Assembly (NCBI GenBank): GCA_017652345.1
Contig: JAGCBE010000198.1
Coordinates: forward strand, 1-5,984
Direction: 5' to 3'
Length of the DNA stretch: 5,984 bases
Source: Methanobrevibacter sp.
GTDB taxonomy: Archaea; Methanobacteriota; Methanobacteria; Methanobacteriales; Methanobacteriaceae
Shown here: positions 5,473-5,984 of the stretch, in pieces
How the letters are laid out: each line of letters opens with the position of its first letter
Position numbering within the stretch: the first letter of the stretch is position 1
Position numbers and translations under genes: made by a program
The notes under the pieces: model-generated
Told to the model about the DNA's origin: nothing
The model's database searches: none
The model's input: only the letters and a program-made list of their open reading frames with translations

Positions 5473-5476
5473 GAAA

Positions 5477-5507
5477 AAGAGCTGCAGAAATGCAGCTCTT
5501 ATTTTTT
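5477..5507. terminator. Bidirectional intrinsic terminator between convergent genes
   Basis: A perfect 10-bp stem (5477-5486 pairing with 5491-5500) closes on a GAAA tetraloop. On the plus strand it is followed by ATTTTTT, and on the minus strand by a run of five T (complement of 5474-5478). It lies 4 nt after the ATPase stop and about 43 nt after the stop of the minus-strand fibre gene, so it can end both transcripts. Confidence 0.92.
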
Positions 5508-5542
5508 ACATATGTTTGTTAACTAAAAACCAATTTAATAAC

Positions 5543-5984
5543 TTATAGCGTATATCTTCTATAACCACACGTTGAACCTTGTATAGTTAACTTATATGTT
5601 CCTGCTTTTAAAAAGAATATTGGTGATGATATAAGGCAAGAAAAGTTGTTATCCTTATTTTGAGTTATCCATAGCGTGTCACCATTAGCATTAGCTAACT
5701 TTATCTCACCTTGAACACCACTACTGTGCGATGCATAAAAGTTATAAAATCCATCTTCTGAAACTGTGAAGTTTTGTGCAGAAGATGAAGAAGTTAAACT
5801 ATAAATAACTGTGGTTGTTGTTGGACTTAACACAATTAAATTGGAGTTTAGTTGAGTAACAGCATCAGTAAGATCTGTTCCTACTGACTGCTGTCCATCA
5901 CCTACTATAGTATCTAAGCTAGTAACATCACCCTGAAGATCTGATATATCACCTTCAGCAGTATCAAGTCTACCATCTAAGTCT
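5543..5984 (-). CDS. C-terminal part of a tail fibre / receptor-binding protein (partial, 146 aa visible)
   Basis: The frame is open from the stop at 5543-5545 to the right edge, so the N-terminus is missing. A GTG at 5831-5833 is not a true start, because the frame continues upstream with the same protein style. The first 50 or so visible residues carry heptad-like repeats (LDGRLDTAEGDISDLQGDV and onward), typical of a trimeric coiled-coil stalk. Next comes Val-Gly-Asp-Gly leading to Leu-Thr-Asp-Ala-Val-x-Gln-Leu-Asn, a linker pattern common in phage fibres. The last 95 or so residues alternate Thr/Ser-rich strands with turns and end in a Leu-Lys-Ala-Gly-Thr-Tyr-Lys-Leu strand. They look like a beta-sandwich tip that would contact the host surface. 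It runs opposite to the replication genes, as expected for a late structural module. Leu is mostly TTA and ACG appears three times, unlike the plus-strand genes. The exact tail component is not certain. Confidence 0.8.
   Translation of the reverse strand, partial: DLDGRLDTAEGDISDLQGDVTSLDTIVGDGQQSVGTDLTDAVTQLNSNLIVLSPTTTTVIYSLTSSSSAQNFTVSEDGFYNFYASHSSGVQGEIKLANANGDTLWITQNKDNNFSCLISSPIFFLKAGTYKLTIQGSTCGYRRYTL

Noticed and set aside
1..5984. CRISPR arrays, tRNA genes, insertion sequences, terminal inverted repeats or a packaging RNA
   Set aside because: No regularly spaced repeats, cloverleaf sequences or transposase frames were seen. Genome ends and any packaging RNA would lie outside this gene-filled window.

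Overview
The window is a stretch of a small double-stranded DNA phage that replicates by protein priming, in the broad phi29-like style. Three genes identify it. One is a family B DNA polymerase with every hallmark of the protein-primed class. Immediately before it lies a very basic protein that fits a terminal protein. Downstream is a gp16-like packaging (encapsidation) ATPase. The DNA is A/T-rich with little CpG. Arginine is mostly AGA, ribosome binding sites are strong AAGGAG types, and TGA, TAG and TAA all act as stops, so the genetic code is standard. This points to a low-GC Bacillota (Firmicutes) host. From memory, the polymerase (755 aa) and ATPase (403 aa) lengths are closer to the staphylococcal/enterococcal (Rountreeviridae-type) and clostridial (Guelinviridae-type) small podophages than to phi29 itself. 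The species cannot be named from this sequence.

Layout, plus strand, 22-5472: one compact operon-like run of ten genes with no gap over about 15 nt. Six small genes come first (22-180, 177-404, 419-643, 640-765, 755-949, 894-1121), two of them zinc ribbons. Then come the terminal protein candidate (1090-1800), the DNA polymerase (1814-4081), a third small zinc ribbon (4086-4274) and the packaging ATPase (4261-5472). Neighbours mostly overlap by 4 to 56 nt, and each gene's ribosome binding site lies inside or against the end of the gene before it. No internal promoter is convincing, so transcription probably enters from left of the window.

5473-5542: a strong hairpin terminator (10-bp stem, GAAA loop) with T-runs on both strands separates two convergent transcription units.

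Minus strand, 5984-5543: the C-terminal 146 residues of a tail fibre or receptor-binding protein, continuing off the right edge. It has a coiled-coil stalk followed by a beta-rich tip.

Working together: the terminal protein would supply the priming hydroxyl, the polymerase would copy the linear genome from its ends, and the ATPase would package the protein-capped DNA into proheads. The small leading genes are likely early accessory or host-takeover functions, but none can be assigned with confidence.
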